A stretch of DNA of 64,000 bases, from positions 186,001 to 250,000 of the forward strand of contig CAVOTL010000001.1 in NCBI GenBank assembly GCA_963699345.1. Direction: 5' to 3'. The position numbers and the translations under genes were made by a program. Below are positions 1 through 8,386 of the stretch, piece after piece. Source of the DNA: Bog-756 sp963699345 (GTDB taxonomy: Bacteria; Actinomycetota; Acidimicrobiia; Acidimicrobiales; RAAP-2). The notes beneath the pieces were generated by a model. It was not told the origin of the DNA, ran no database searches, and was given only the letters and a program-made list of their open reading frames with translations. The first letter of the stretch is position 1; each line of letters starts with the position of its first letter.

Positions 1-19
1 CACTAGAGTGGAGTGCCAG
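1..19 (+). promoter_or_regulatory. Partial CIRCE operator (right half-site) of the hrcA-dnaJ operon
   Basis: Positions 11-19 read GAGTGCCAG, the right arm of the actinobacterial form of the CIRCE inverted repeat, which has two 9-nt arms around a 9-nt spacer. If the spacer is 2-10, base 1 is the last C of the left arm, and the rest of that arm lies outside the window. HrcA binds CIRCE to repress its own operon, so the location directly before hrcA fits autoregulation. Only one arm is visible, so this is a strong hint rather than proof. Confidence 0.55.
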
Positions 20-79
20 ACCACAACGGGAGCCCGGCGGGGCGACCCGCCCCCAGACACCTCCTCACCGGTGACCACC

Positions 80-1144
80 ATGCCGACCGTCGACGACCGC
101 AGACCCGATCCCGCACCGCAGGACGACGCGGGTCTGGAGCCCCGTAAGGCGGCCATCCTGAACGCCGTGGTCACCGAGTACATCGGGTCGGCCCAGCCCG
201 TCGGCTCCCAGCACGTGGTGGACGCCCCCGGCGTCAGCGTCTCCTCGGCCACCGTCCGCTCGGACATGGCCGCCCTCGAACGTGACGGGTACCTGATCCA
301 GCCCCACACCAGCGCCGGACGCATCCCCACCGACAAGGGCTACCGGTTCTTCGTCGACCACCTGGGCGGGACCGGCTCCCTCGACCCGGTCGGACGGCAC
401 CAGGTCCGCCAGTTCTTCGATCACGCCCACGGGGAGATCGAGCAGATGCTGGAGCGCACCTCGGGCCTCCTCGCCGACCTCACCGACTGCGCGGCCATGG
501 TGGTCGGGCCCAGCCACGAGTCGGCCGTCGTGCGGTCGGTGCAGCTGGTGGGACTCGGTCACCGCCTGGGCCTCGTGGTGGTGGTGCTGGCCGACGGCGC
601 CGTCCAGAAGCAGACCATCGAACTGCCCGACGAGGCCGACGAGGCCGTCCTCTCCGAGGCCGGCTCCCGACTGGCCGTCCACTCCCTCGGCTCGACGCTG
701 GCCCAGGTGGGCGACGGCGTCACCCCGTCCGGCAACCCGACCGTCGACACGGTCATGGCCACGGGCGTCGCCGCCCTGCGGGCCCTCGGCGAGGGCGACG
801 GGGCCGAACAGCTCTTCGTCGGCGGCTCGTCCCGGATGGCCGCGGCGTTCGACGCCGTCGACACCGTCCGGTCGGTGCTGACCATCCTCGAGCAGCAGCT
901 CGTGGTCGTGTCGTTGCTGAGGGACATCCTCGACACGGGTCTGACCGTCGCCATCGGCACCGAGCACGGCGTCGAGCCCCTCGCATCCTGCGCCATCGTC
1001 GTCATGCCCATCTCGGTCGGCGGGGTCGAGGCGGGCACCATCGGCCTGCTCGGTCCGACCCGCATGAACTACCCGCTGGCCCTGGCCGCCGCCCGGGTGG
1101 TCGGCGACCGCCTCGGTGAGCGCCTGACCGAGGCCGGACGATGA
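80..1144 (+). CDS. hrcA: Heat-inducible transcriptional repressor HrcA
   Basis: HrcA represses class I heat-shock genes by binding CIRCE. The N-terminal winged-helix region (about residues 20-90) carries the family motifs 'SSATVRSDMAALE' and 'TSAGRIPTDKGYRFFVD'. The remainder is the GAF-like/dimerisation part ending near 'RMNYPLALAAARVV'. The frame is open upstream to a GTG at position 8, but that codon lies beside the operator half-site. The in-frame ATG at 80 gives 354 residues, the usual family length, and is preferred. The stop overlaps the dnaJ start by 4 nt, the classical hrcA-dnaJ operon. HrcA activity normally depends on GroEL; the groE genes are not in the window. Confidence 0.93.
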   Translation: MPTVDDRRPDPAPQDDAGLEPRKAAILNAVVTEYIGSAQPVGSQHVVDAPGVSVSSATVRSDMAALERDGYLIQPHTSAGRIPTDKGYRFFVDHLGGTGSLDPVGRHQVRQFFDHAHGEIEQMLERTSGLLADLTDCAAMVVGPSHESAVVRSVQLVGLGHRLGLVVVVLADGAVQKQTIELPDEADEAVLSEAGSRLAVHSLGSTLAQVGDGVTPSGNPTVDTVMATGVAALRALGEGDGAEQLFVGGSSRMAAAFDAVDTVRSVLTILEQQLVVVSLLRDILDTGLTVAIGTEHGVEPLASCAIVVMPISVGGVEAGTIGLLGPTRMNYPLALAAARVVGDRLGERLTEAGR

Positions 1145-2280
1145 CCGACACCGACCTCTACGAACTGCTCGGGGTGGGGCGTGACGCCACCGACGAGGAA
1201 CTCAAGCGCGCCTACCGGGCGAAGGCCCGCCAGTTCCACCCGGACACCAACCACGCCGGTACCGAGGACGACGAGCGCTTCAAGGAGGTCAGCCTGGCCT
1301 ACGAGGTGCTGCGCGACCCCGAGCGCCGGGCCCGCTACGACCAGTTCGGGCACGCCGGCGTGTTCGGCAACGCCGCCGGGGGTCCCGGCGGCGGCGACCC
1401 GTTCGGGGCCGGTGGCCTGGGCGACCTCTTCGACGCCTTCTTCAACGGCATGGGGGGCGCCCCGTCGGGGCGGCGACGGACCGGTCCGACCCCGGGCCCC
1501 GATGCCGAACTGGTGGTCGACCTCACCTTCCGTGAGGCGGTCTTCGGCGTCCAGCGCGAGGTCGACGTCACCGTGCCCGTCACCTGCGGCACCTGCGAGG
1601 GGAGCGGGGCCACACCGGGCACCTCGGTCACCAGCTGCCCCGAGTGCCAGGGCGCGGGCGAACTCCGCCGGGTCCGCCAGTCGATCCTCGGCCAGGTCAT
1701 CACCGCCGTCCCGTGCCCGCGCTGCCAGGGATCGGGTCAGTCGATCGCCTCGCCGTGCGCCGACTGCCGGGGAGAGGGCCGACGCACCGAGCCGCGCACG
1801 CTGACCGTCGACATCCCGGCCGGGGTCGACGACGGGTCGACGCTGCGCCTGGCCGGGCACGGTCCCGCCGGCTTCCGGGGCGGACCCAACGGCGCCCTGT
1901 TCGTCCACCTGTCGGTACGGCCCGACGACGTGTTCGAACGGTCCGGCGTCGACCTGCACGCCACCGTCCACGTGCCCATGGTGGTCGCCGCCCTCGGCGG
2001 CAGCGTTCCCTTCGACACGTTGGACGACGAGCGCGACCTGCCCATCGCCGTGGGCACCCAGAGCGGGACCGTGCTGACCCTGAAGGGTCTGGGGGTGCCC
2101 AAGCTGCGCGGCCGGGGACGGGGGGAGCTGTACGTCCACGTCCAGGTCGACACCCCGACCGAGCTCGACGACGCCCAGCGCCAGCTGCTCGTCAGCTTGG
2201 CCGACCTGCGGTCCGAGACCCTCGGCGAGGCGCCCCACGCCGAAGGTCTCTTCTCCAAGCTGCGCTCCGCGCTGAGCTGA
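1141..2280 (+). CDS. dnaJ: Molecular chaperone DnaJ (type I Hsp40)
   Basis: DnaJ delivers unfolded clients to DnaK and stimulates its ATPase. All type I parts are present in 379 residues: an N-terminal J domain (about 5-68) with the HPD motif in 'FHPDTN', a Gly/Phe-rich linker (about 75-105), a zinc-finger region (about 149-205) with four CxxCxGxG-like repeats (CGTCEGSG, CPECQGAG, CPRCQGSG, CADCRGEG), then the C-terminal substrate-binding domains. The start overlaps the hrcA stop (ATGA), so the two are co-transcribed and probably share CIRCE control. This is the paralogue linked to hrcA; another DnaJ may sit elsewhere with dnaK-grpE. Confidence 0.95.
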   Translation: MTDTDLYELLGVGRDATDEELKRAYRAKARQFHPDTNHAGTEDDERFKEVSLAYEVLRDPERRARYDQFGHAGVFGNAAGGPGGGDPFGAGGLGDLFDAFFNGMGGAPSGRRRTGPTPGPDAELVVDLTFREAVFGVQREVDVTVPVTCGTCEGSGATPGTSVTSCPECQGAGELRRVRQSILGQVITAVPCPRCQGSGQSIASPCADCRGEGRRTEPRTLTVDIPAGVDDGSTLRLAGHGPAGFRGGPNGALFVHLSVRPDDVFERSGVDLHATVHVPMVVAALGGSVPFDTLDDERDLPIAVGTQSGTVLTLKGLGVPKLRGRGRGELYVHVQVDTPTELDDAQRQLLVSLADLRSETLGEAPHAEGLFSKLRSALS

Positions 2281-2282
2281 GC

Positions 2283-3062
2283 GTGGTCCCCGGGCCGCCC
2301 GAGGGCCCCGGGCCCGGCGCGCCCGACCCGGAGCTGGTGGCGGCCGCCGCCATGGTGTTCGTGCCCGACCCCGCCGCACCGGTGGTCGACGGGGCCGACC
2401 TCCGCCACCTGCTCGACGTCCTCCGGCTCCGGGCCGGAGAGGTGGTGGCCGTGTCCGACGGTGGGGGCCGGTGGGTGCCGTGCCGGGTGTCGGTGGACGC
2501 CGGGTCCCGGGGAGCCCGGCGGGCCGACCCCGGGACCGCGCTCGTGCCCGACGGTCCCCCCCGTGACGTGCCCCGGCTGCGTCCCGCGCTCACGGTGGCG
2601 TTCGCCCCCACGAAGGGGGACCGTCCCGAGTGGGTCGTCCAGAAGCTGACCGAGCTGGGGGTCGACCGGATCGTGCCCCTGCGGACCGCCCGTTCGGTGG
2701 TCCGGTGGGAGGGCGATCGGGGGGACAAGGCGGTGGAGCGGTTGCGCCGGGTGGCCCGCGAGGCCGCCGCCCAGTCCCGCCGGACCTGGCTACCCCAGGT
2801 GACGGAGGTGTGCCGACTGGACGGGGTGGCGGAGGTGGCCGGGGGGGCTCCGGTGCTCGCCGACCCCGGAGGGGCCGCCCCCGGGCTCGACCGCCCGGTG
2901 GTGGCCATCGGCCCCGAGGGAGGTTGGGACGACGACGAACGGCGGGCGGCCGGTGCGACGATCGGGCTGGGACCGACCGTTCTCCGGGCCGAGACGGCGG
3001 CCCTGGTGGCCGGCTCCCTCCTGAGCGCCCTCCGTTGCAGTCTGGTTGAACCCCTTGCGTAA
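2283..3062 (+). CDS. rsmE: 16S rRNA (uracil1498-N3)-methyltransferase RsmE
   Basis: RsmE is a SPOUT-fold enzyme that methylates U1498 of 16S rRNA using SAM. The C-terminal trefoil-knot motifs are clear: 'AIGPEGGW' and 'LRAETAAL'. Upstream the PUA-like N-terminus ('HLLDVLRLRAGEVV') and the conserved block 'KGDRPEWVVQKLTELGVD' are present. GTG 2283, two bases after the dnaJ stop, gives 259 residues; an ATG at 2352 would give 236, closer to the family average, so the start is uncertain. The position directly behind dnaJ is a widespread arrangement in many bacteria and suggests one operon. Confidence 0.9.
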   Translation: MVPGPPEGPGPGAPDPELVAAAAMVFVPDPAAPVVDGADLRHLLDVLRLRAGEVVAVSDGGGRWVPCRVSVDAGSRGARRADPGTALVPDGPPRDVPRLRPALTVAFAPTKGDRPEWVVQKLTELGVDRIVPLRTARSVVRWEGDRGDKAVERLRRVAREAAAQSRRTWLPQVTEVCRLDGVAEVAGGAPVLADPGGAAPGLDRPVVAIGPEGGWDDDERRAAGATIGLGPTVLRAETAALVAGSLLSALRCSLVEPLA

Positions 3063-3218
3063 CCACGCTCCGTGAGGAAAACTGGAACTGGATAGAGATT
3101 CACCCGACAACGAGCACCCTGAGTGCCCGTCGTCGGATGTGGTGAAGATAACGCTCGGCGAGGGCAGTACGCGCGCCAGGGCTCGAGGGGCGACCAGTTG
3201 GGGAGCGGAGGCGTGAGC

Positions 3219-3812
3219 ATGACGGTGACCGACAAGGCAGTGGTTGCTCTGGACGATGACGAGCAGGAGGAGGCGGCCCGGGTCGCCTACGCCCGTGCCG
3301 TCGGGTCCAGGCTGCGGGCGATGCGCAAGCAGATGCGCCTGTCGCTGCAGGCTGTCGAAGCCATGTCCGAACAGGAGTTCAAGGCGTCCGTGCTGGGCGC
3401 CTACGAGCGGGGCGAGCGGGCCATCTCGGTGCCCCGGCTCCAGCGCCTGGCCAAGCTGTACGACGTGCCGGTCGACCAGCTGCTCCCGAACGACGACACC
3501 GTGGCCGGCGGTCGCTGGGGCGCGTCGGGATCGGCGGAGGACGGATCCTCCGGCGGCCGGCGGGCGGCGGTGCCGTCGAGCATCCCGGACAAGGTGGCGA
3601 TCGACCTGACCAAACTGCACACGGTCTCGGGTCCCGAGCGCGACCTGCTGCGCCGCTTCCTCAGCATGATCCAGGTCCACCGACAGGACTTCAACGGCCG
3701 GATGATCACCATCCGGGCCGAGGACGTGCGGGCCATCGCCTGCCTCTTCGGCGTGACGCCGGACAGCATGGGTGCCCGCCTGGACGAGCTCGGTCTGCTC
3801 GTCGCCGTCTGA
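3219..3812 (+). CDS. BldD-type XRE-family transcriptional regulator with c-di-GMP signature
   Basis: This 197-residue protein has an N-terminal XRE helix-turn-helix (about residues 25-85; 'LRAMRKQMRLSLQAVE' and 'AYERGERAISVPRLQRLA') and a C-terminal domain resembling BldD, the c-di-GMP-controlled developmental repressor of Streptomyces. The BldD ligand motif RxD-x8-RxxD is intact: R155-Q-D157, eight residues, then R166-A-E-D169. The ATG at 3219 follows a strong ribosome binding site (GGAGCGGAGG). The gene ends in a 1-nt overlap with the next regulator. Ligand binding is inferred from the motif; the function in this organism is unknown. Confidence 0.85.
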   Translation: MTVTDKAVVALDDDEQEEAARVAYARAVGSRLRAMRKQMRLSLQAVEAMSEQEFKASVLGAYERGERAISVPRLQRLAKLYDVPVDQLLPNDDTVAGGRWGASGSAEDGSSGGRRAAVPSSIPDKVAIDLTKLHTVSGPERDLLRRFLSMIQVHRQDFNGRMITIRAEDVRAIACLFGVTPDSMGARLDELGLLVAV

Positions 3813-4093
3813 TGGGGGACGGCCGGGGCGAGCCGATCAGCTGGCTGAGCACCAAGGAGGCGGCCGAGCGGCTCGGCGTCACCCTGCGCAGCCTCTACCG
3901 GTTCATCGACGAGGGGGGCCTGGTGGCCTACAAATTCGGTCGGGTCATCCGCCTGAAGGAGGACGACGTCGACGCGTTCATCGAGTCGAGCCGGATCCGC
4001 CCGGGCAGTCTCGAGCACCTGTATCCCGAGGTGAAGGGCCCGAGCCGGATCGTCCACGGGGTCGGCACCGACCGGCTGGCCGCCGAGGGCTGA
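3812..4093 (+). CDS. Helix-turn-helix protein, excisionase/MerR-like (HTH_17 type)
   Basis: A 93-residue protein with a single excisionase-type winged helix: 'LSTKEAAERLGVTLRSLYRF' followed by 'KFGRVIRLKEDDVDAFI' (about residues 11-56). The rest is a short charged tail. Despite the family name these proteins are usually chromosomal DNA-binding factors, and no integrase is nearby. TGATG overlap with the BldD-like gene implies translational coupling, so the two probably act in the same circuit. The target is unknown. Confidence 0.82.
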   Translation: MGDGRGEPISWLSTKEAAERLGVTLRSLYRFIDEGGLVAYKFGRVIRLKEDDVDAFIESSRIRPGSLEHLYPEVKGPSRIVHGVGTDRLAAEG

Positions 4094-4148
4094 CGCGCCG
4101 GGCCGGTGTGCGCCCGCGCACCGGGATGGGCGTGCGAGGATGGCCGCC

Positions 4149-4499
4149 ATGGCCGACTGCCTCTTCTGTTCCATCGTGGCCGGCGACGTGCCGGCCGAGA
4201 TCGTCCACCGCGACGAGCGGACCGTCGCCTTCCGGGACATCGCCCCCCAGGCGCCGGTGCACGTGCTGGTCGTGCCCACGCGGCACATCACCAATGCCGG
4301 GACGGTGTCGCCCGACGACGCGGAGGACGTGGTGGCCCTGCTGGTGGCGGCCAAGGCCGTCGCCGACGCCGAGGGCATCGGGGGTGACGACCGGGGGTAC
4401 CGCCTGACCTTCAACGTGGGTCCGGACGCCTCGAACTCGGTGCCGCACCTGCACCTCCACGTGCTGGGTGGCCGGTCCCTCGACTGGCCCCCGGGCTGA
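4149..4499 (+). CDS. HIT-family nucleotide hydrolase/transferase (Hint-like)
   Basis: Histidine-triad proteins hydrolyse AMP-linked substrates such as adenosine phosphoramidates. The N-terminus 'CLFCSIVAGDVPAEIVHRDE' and the C-terminal triad 'HLHLHV' (H100, H102, H104) are diagnostic, and the 116-residue length is normal. GTG/ATG choices exist at 4140 and 4149; the second is better spaced from the GAGG at about 4135. The physiological substrate cannot be told from sequence. It lies upstream of phoH in the same orientation. Confidence 0.92.
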   Translation: MADCLFCSIVAGDVPAEIVHRDERTVAFRDIAPQAPVHVLVVPTRHITNAGTVSPDDAEDVVALLVAAKAVADAEGIGGDDRGYRLTFNVGPDASNSVPHLHLHVLGGRSLDWPPG

Positions 4500-4543
4500 G
4501 CTCCGGGGGCGCACCGGGTGTCCGGGACGGCGCCGGCCACTGG

Positions 4544-4549
4544 TAGGGT
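4544..4549 (+). promoter_or_regulatory. Candidate -10 element upstream of phoH
   Basis: TAGGGT matches the actinobacterial TANNNT -10 pattern. It lies 16 nt before the GTG at 4566, which would give a short leader and argues against the more upstream GTG at 4518 as the true start. No convincing -35 is seen. Confidence 0.4.
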
Positions 4550-4565
4550 CGCGGACAGAGCGCAC

Positions 4566-5576
4566 GTGGCAGGCACCCCGGTAAAGATCCTCGTCCCCGG
4601 CAACCACCTCATGGCCGGACTCCTCGGCCAGCGCGACGAGCTGCTCCGCCTCATCGAGGCCGCCTTCCCCGACGTGCGCATCGCCGTACGGGGCAACGAG
4701 GTCTCGGTGGAGCCGATGGGGGCCGACGCCGTCTCCGAGGCCGATCGGGTGGCGTCGCTCTTCCAGGAGCTCATCATCCTGCTCGAGTCCGGCCAGGGCC
4801 TCGACGCCGTGCAGCTGGCGCGCACCATCGACATGATGCGCGACGACGTCCGTCCTTCCGAGGTCCTGACCAGCGAACTGGTGCGGTCGTCCCGCGGGCG
4901 GGCGGTCCGGCCGAAGACCGCGGGCCAGAAGGCCTATGCCGACGCCATCGTCTCGAACATCGTGACGTTCGGGATCGGGCCGGCGGGCACCGGCAAGTCC
5001 TACCTGGCCGTGGCGCTGGCCGTCCAGGCGCTCCAGGCGCGCCAGGTGAGCCGGATCATCCTCACGCGGCCGGCGGTGGAGGCCGGCGAGCGACTCGGCT
5101 TCCTGCCCGGCGACATGCTGGCCAAGGTCGATCCCTACCTGCGTCCCCTCTACGACGCGCTCCACGACCTGTTGGAGGCCGAAGGCGCCCAACGGCTGAT
5201 CGACAAAGGGGCGGTCGAGGTGGCGCCGTTGGCCTTCATGCGCGGCCGGACCCTCAACAACTCCTTCATCATCCTGGACGAGGCCCAGAACACGAGCCCC
5301 GAGCAGATGAAGATGTTCCTGACCCGCATCGGCTTCGGCTCCAAGGCCGTCGTCACCGGGGACATGACCCAGGTCGACATCGCCGGCGGTCGGTCGGGCC
5401 TCGTCGGACTCGAGGCCGTGCTCGGCGGCGTGCCCGACCTCGCCTTCGTGCACCTGAAGGCCCAGGACGTCGTCCGCCACCGGATCGTGGCCGACATCGT
5501 GTCCGCCTACGACCGGGCGACCCCGGGAGCCAACGGCAGTAGCGGCCCGGGTGGAGCCGGCGGGAGCCCGCCATGA
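4566..5576 (+). CDS. phoH: PhoH family ATPase (PhoH-like protein)
   Basis: A 336-residue P-loop protein of the PhoH/YbeZ family, linked to RNA metabolism and commonly coupled to the endoribonuclease YbeY. Walker A is 'GPAGTGKS' (residues 138-145) and Walker B 'FIILDEAQN' (D238, E239). An N-terminal KH-like part (about 1-75, 'VKILVPGNHLMAGLLG') precedes the ATPase core, and the C-terminal third carries 'VTGDMTQVDI'. GTG 4566 is chosen because a -10-like hexamer sits just upstream; GTG 4518 would add 16 residues with no family support. The end overlaps the ybeY start (ATGA), the usual phoH-ybeY pair. Confidence 0.93.
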   Translation: MAGTPVKILVPGNHLMAGLLGQRDELLRLIEAAFPDVRIAVRGNEVSVEPMGADAVSEADRVASLFQELIILLESGQGLDAVQLARTIDMMRDDVRPSEVLTSELVRSSRGRAVRPKTAGQKAYADAIVSNIVTFGIGPAGTGKSYLAVALAVQALQARQVSRIILTRPAVEAGERLGFLPGDMLAKVDPYLRPLYDALHDLLEAEGAQRLIDKGAVEVAPLAFMRGRTLNNSFIILDEAQNTSPEQMKMFLTRIGFGSKAVVTGDMTQVDIAGGRSGLVGLEAVLGGVPDLAFVHLKAQDVVRHRIVADIVSAYDRATPGANGSSGPGGAGGSPP

Positions 5577-6096
5577 CCCTCGACATCTACGCGGCGGACG
5601 AGCAGGCGGACCACCCGGTGGCCGTCGAGCGGTGGGCCGCCCTCGCCCGGGCGGTGCTCGAGGCCGAGGGGATCACCGCCGACACCGAGGTGTCGCTCCT
5701 CTTCATCGACGAGCCGGCCATCGCCGCCCTCAACGAGCGGTTCCTCGACAAGCCCGGTCCCACCGACGTCCTCTCCTTCCCCATCGAGGACGACATGGAT
5801 CGCAGCGGTCGATCTCCCGACGAGGGGGGGACGGGTCCGGCGTCCATCGAGGCGTCGACCGGCCGGCACCTGCTGTTGGGCGACGTGGTCATCTGCCCCG
5901 GCGTCGCCGCCGTCAACGCGGTGGAGCACGGCGTCACCTTCGACGACGAGATCGCCCTGCTGGTCGTGCACGGGATCCTCCACCTGCTCGGCATGGACCA
6001 CGAGATCGACGAGGAGGCCGAGCGGATGGAGCGGCGGGAGCAGCAGCTGCTGGACCGCTACTACCGGGTTCCCCCCTGCTCGACGCCGGCACCTGA
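5573..6096 (+). CDS. ybeY: Endoribonuclease YbeY (rRNA maturation factor), with a probable 1-base deletion near the 3' end
   Basis: YbeY is a zinc-dependent endoribonuclease for 16S rRNA 3'-end maturation and ribosome quality control. The zinc motif HGxLHLxGxDH is intact (H133, H137, H143). As written, the frame does not stop at the expected place but runs on inside the next gene to 6580. Adding one C to the six-C run at 6071-6076 gives a normal C-terminus 'VPPLLDAGT' ending at the TGA 6094-6096, which overlaps the next ATG. That restores normal length (about 174 residues) and operon structure, so a sequencing deletion is the likely cause. Confidence 0.9.
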
Positions 6097-7394
6097 TGCT
6101 CGCCACCACCTTCACCGTCGAGGACGTGATCCTGATCGTCGTCGTCGTGGTCCTGCTGGCCGCCTCGGCACTGCTGGCCATGGCCGAGACCAGCCTGGTG
6201 CGGATGAGCCGGGCCAAGGCCAAGAGCCTGGCCGACGACGGCCGCCGGGGGGCCAAGGTGCTCATGCGCCTGAGCGAGGACCCCCAGGGCTTCCTCAACC
6301 CGGTCCTGCTGCTGGTGCTCATCTGCCAGCTGGTCGTGGCCACGCTGGTCGGCATCCTGGCGGTGCGGTGGTTCGGCGCCTGGGGGGTGGCCGCCGCCAC
6401 CTTCTTCGAGATCGTGGTGATCTTCGTGTTCGCCGAGGCCGTCCCCAAGAACTGGGCGGTGCACCACCCCGAGCGGGCCGCCCTGTTCAGCGCTCCGCTC
6501 GTCTCCGCCGTCGTCAACTTCTGGCCGGTCCGGATGGTGTCCAGCGGGCTGATCGGTCTGGCCAACGTGTTCATCGGTGACCAGGGAGCGGGAACCGAGG
6601 GGGCGGTCACGGAGTCCGAGCTGTTGGCCATGGCCGATGTGGCCGTGGAGGGGGATGTGATCGAGACCGAGGAACGCGCCCTCATCCACTCCATCATCGA
6701 GTTCGGGGACACCGTGGTCCGGGAGGTGATGGTGCCCCGCACCGACATGGTGACGATCGGGACCGACGAGACGGTCGAGGCGGCCCTCGAGACCGCCCTG
6801 GCCGCCGGGCGCAGCCGGCTGCCCGCCGTCGAGCAGCAGATCGACGACGTCGTGGGCATCGCCTACACCAAGGACCTGATCCGGGTCGTGCGGGCCGACC
6901 AGGGGGCCGATCCGGTGGGCGACCATGTCCGGGAGGCCCGATTCGTGCCCGAGACCAAGCGGGTGGCGGACCTCATGCGCGAGATGCAGTCCGACAAGTT
7001 CCACCTCGCGGTGGTGGTCAACGAGTACGGCGGCACCGCCGGCCTGGTCACGCTGGAGGACCTCATCGAGGAGCTCGTCGGGGAGATCGTCGACGAGTTC
7101 GACGTCGAGGAGGCACCGGTCGAGCGCCTGGCCTCGGGAGGCCTGCGGGTCAGCGCCCGCCTGCCGGTGGACGAGGTCAACGACCTGCTCGACGCCGACC
7201 TCCCCACCGGGGCGTGGGACACCGTCGGGGGCCTCGTCTTCGACCTGCTCGGGCACGTGCCCGTGGCCGGCGAGTCGGTGACGGCGGACGGACTCCGCCT
7301 GGAGGTCGACCGGGTCAACGGCCGGCGGATCGAGCGGGTGTCGATCGCCCGGGTGGCCGACGCGACGGCCGATGCCGGAGCCAACGGCTCGTGA
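6096..7394 (+). CDS. CNNM/CorC family protein (DUF21-CBS-transporter-associated domain)
   Basis: A 432-residue membrane protein of the HlyC/CorC (CNNM) family, associated with magnesium/cobalt transport or efflux. The N-terminal DUF21 domain (about 1-185) has three to four hydrophobic helices and the motif 'AMAETSL'. It is followed by a CBS pair (about 205-325, containing 'VPRTDMVTI' and 'VVVNEYGGTAGLVTLEDL') and a C-terminal CorC_HlyC domain (about 340-420). The start overlaps the ybeY stop and the end overlaps the era start (GTGA), so phoH-ybeY-CNNM-era form one coupled operon, a common order in Actinobacteria. 'Hemolysin' names for this family are historical. Confidence 0.92.
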   Translation: MLATTFTVEDVILIVVVVVLLAASALLAMAETSLVRMSRAKAKSLADDGRRGAKVLMRLSEDPQGFLNPVLLLVLICQLVVATLVGILAVRWFGAWGVAAATFFEIVVIFVFAEAVPKNWAVHHPERAALFSAPLVSAVVNFWPVRMVSSGLIGLANVFIGDQGAGTEGAVTESELLAMADVAVEGDVIETEERALIHSIIEFGDTVVREVMVPRTDMVTIGTDETVEAALETALAAGRSRLPAVEQQIDDVVGIAYTKDLIRVVRADQGADPVGDHVREARFVPETKRVADLMREMQSDKFHLAVVVNEYGGTAGLVTLEDLIEELVGEIVDEFDVEEAPVERLASGGLRVSARLPVDEVNDLLDADLPTGAWDTVGGLVFDLLGHVPVAGESVTADGLRLEVDRVNGRRIERVSIARVADATADAGANGS

Positions 7395-8350
7395 GCCCCT
7401 TCCGCTCGGGGTTCGTGGCCGTGGTGGGGCGACCCAACGTGGGGAAGTCGACGCTGGTCAACGCCATGGTGGGGACGAAGGTCACCATCGTGTCGCCGCG
7501 TCCCAACACCACCCGGTCCCAGGTGCGTGGCGTGCTGAACCGGCCCGACGCCCAGCTGGTGTTCGTCGACACCCCCGGCCTGCACAAGCCCAAGACGGCC
7601 CTGGGGGAGCGGATGAACGAGTCGGCCACGTCCTCGCTGGACGATGTCGACGCCGTGGTGGCGCTGGTCGAGGCGACGGGTGCCGTCGGCCCGGGCGACC
7701 GGATGGTCCTCGAGCACTCCGTCAAGCGGGTGCGCGCCATGGCCCGCGCCGCGGCCCTGTCCGTCGAGCTCGGGGGCCGATCCGCCGACGAGGTGGGCCG
7801 ACCCACCCTCATGGTGGTGGTGAACAAGATCGACCGGGTCGGTGGTGACGGGGTGCTCGGGCACCTGACCGGCGTGTCGGGCGTGGTCGACGCGCTCGAC
7901 GCCGAGCTCGGTGGCGAACCGGTGCCGGTCGAGTACTTCCCCCTGTCGGCGGCCACCGGCGAGGGGGTGCCGGCCCTGGTCGACGCCCTCGTCGCCGTGC
8001 TCCCCGAAGGTCCCATGTACTACCCGGAGGGGATGGTCACCGACGTGGCCGAAGCCTTCTGGGTGGCCGACCTGGTGCGCGAGGAGCTGCTCCACCGGGT
8101 GGCCGACGAACTTCCCCACTCCATCGCCTGCCGCGTCACCGAGTGGGAGTGGCCCCGGGTGCGCTGCGAGATCCTGGTCGAGCGCGACAGCCAGAAGGGC
8201 ATCGTGATCGGCAAGGGTGGCCAGACGTTGAAGGAGGTCGGGACCGCGGTGCGGAGCCAGATGGAGCCCGGGGCCTTCCTGGAGCTGTTCGTGCGGGTGG
8301 AGAAGCGGTGGCAGCAGCGCGAGGACTCCCTCGACCGACTGGGATTCTGA
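7391..8350 (+). CDS. era: GTPase Era
   Basis: Era binds 16S rRNA and assists 30S subunit assembly. In 319 residues the G motifs are all visible: G1 'GRPNVGKST' (13-21), G3 'DTPG' (60-63), G4 'NKID' (145-148). The C-terminal KH domain has 'GKGGQTLK' from residue 274. A region of about 30 residues around 'ARAAALSVELGGRSADEVGR' looks longer than in most Era proteins. The GTG start overlaps the preceding stop. It is convergent with the cyclase-ATPase gene downstream. Confidence 0.95.
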   Translation: MSPFRSGFVAVVGRPNVGKSTLVNAMVGTKVTIVSPRPNTTRSQVRGVLNRPDAQLVFVDTPGLHKPKTALGERMNESATSSLDDVDAVVALVEATGAVGPGDRMVLEHSVKRVRAMARAAALSVELGGRSADEVGRPTLMVVVNKIDRVGGDGVLGHLTGVSGVVDALDAELGGEPVPVEYFPLSAATGEGVPALVDALVAVLPEGPMYYPEGMVTDVAEAFWVADLVREELLHRVADELPHSIACRVTEWEWPRVRCEILVERDSQKGIVIGKGGQTLKEVGTAVRSQMEPGAFLELFVRVEKRWQQREDSLDRLGF

Positions 8351-8386
8351 GGCCGATCGACGGGGACGTGTCCCGGACGATGGGCG

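Noticed and set aside
1069..2379. Minus-strand frame opposite dnaJ
   Set aside because: Mirror of codon bias in dnaJ. No domain.
3812..4093. True phage or plasmid excisionase
   Set aside because: The HTH type matches excisionases, but there is no integrase, attachment site or mobile context, and the gene is coupled to a chromosomal regulator.
8351..8386. Hairpin GGGAC/GTCCC between era and paralogue A as a terminator
   Set aside because: The loop would be only two bases and there is no T tract; too weak to call.
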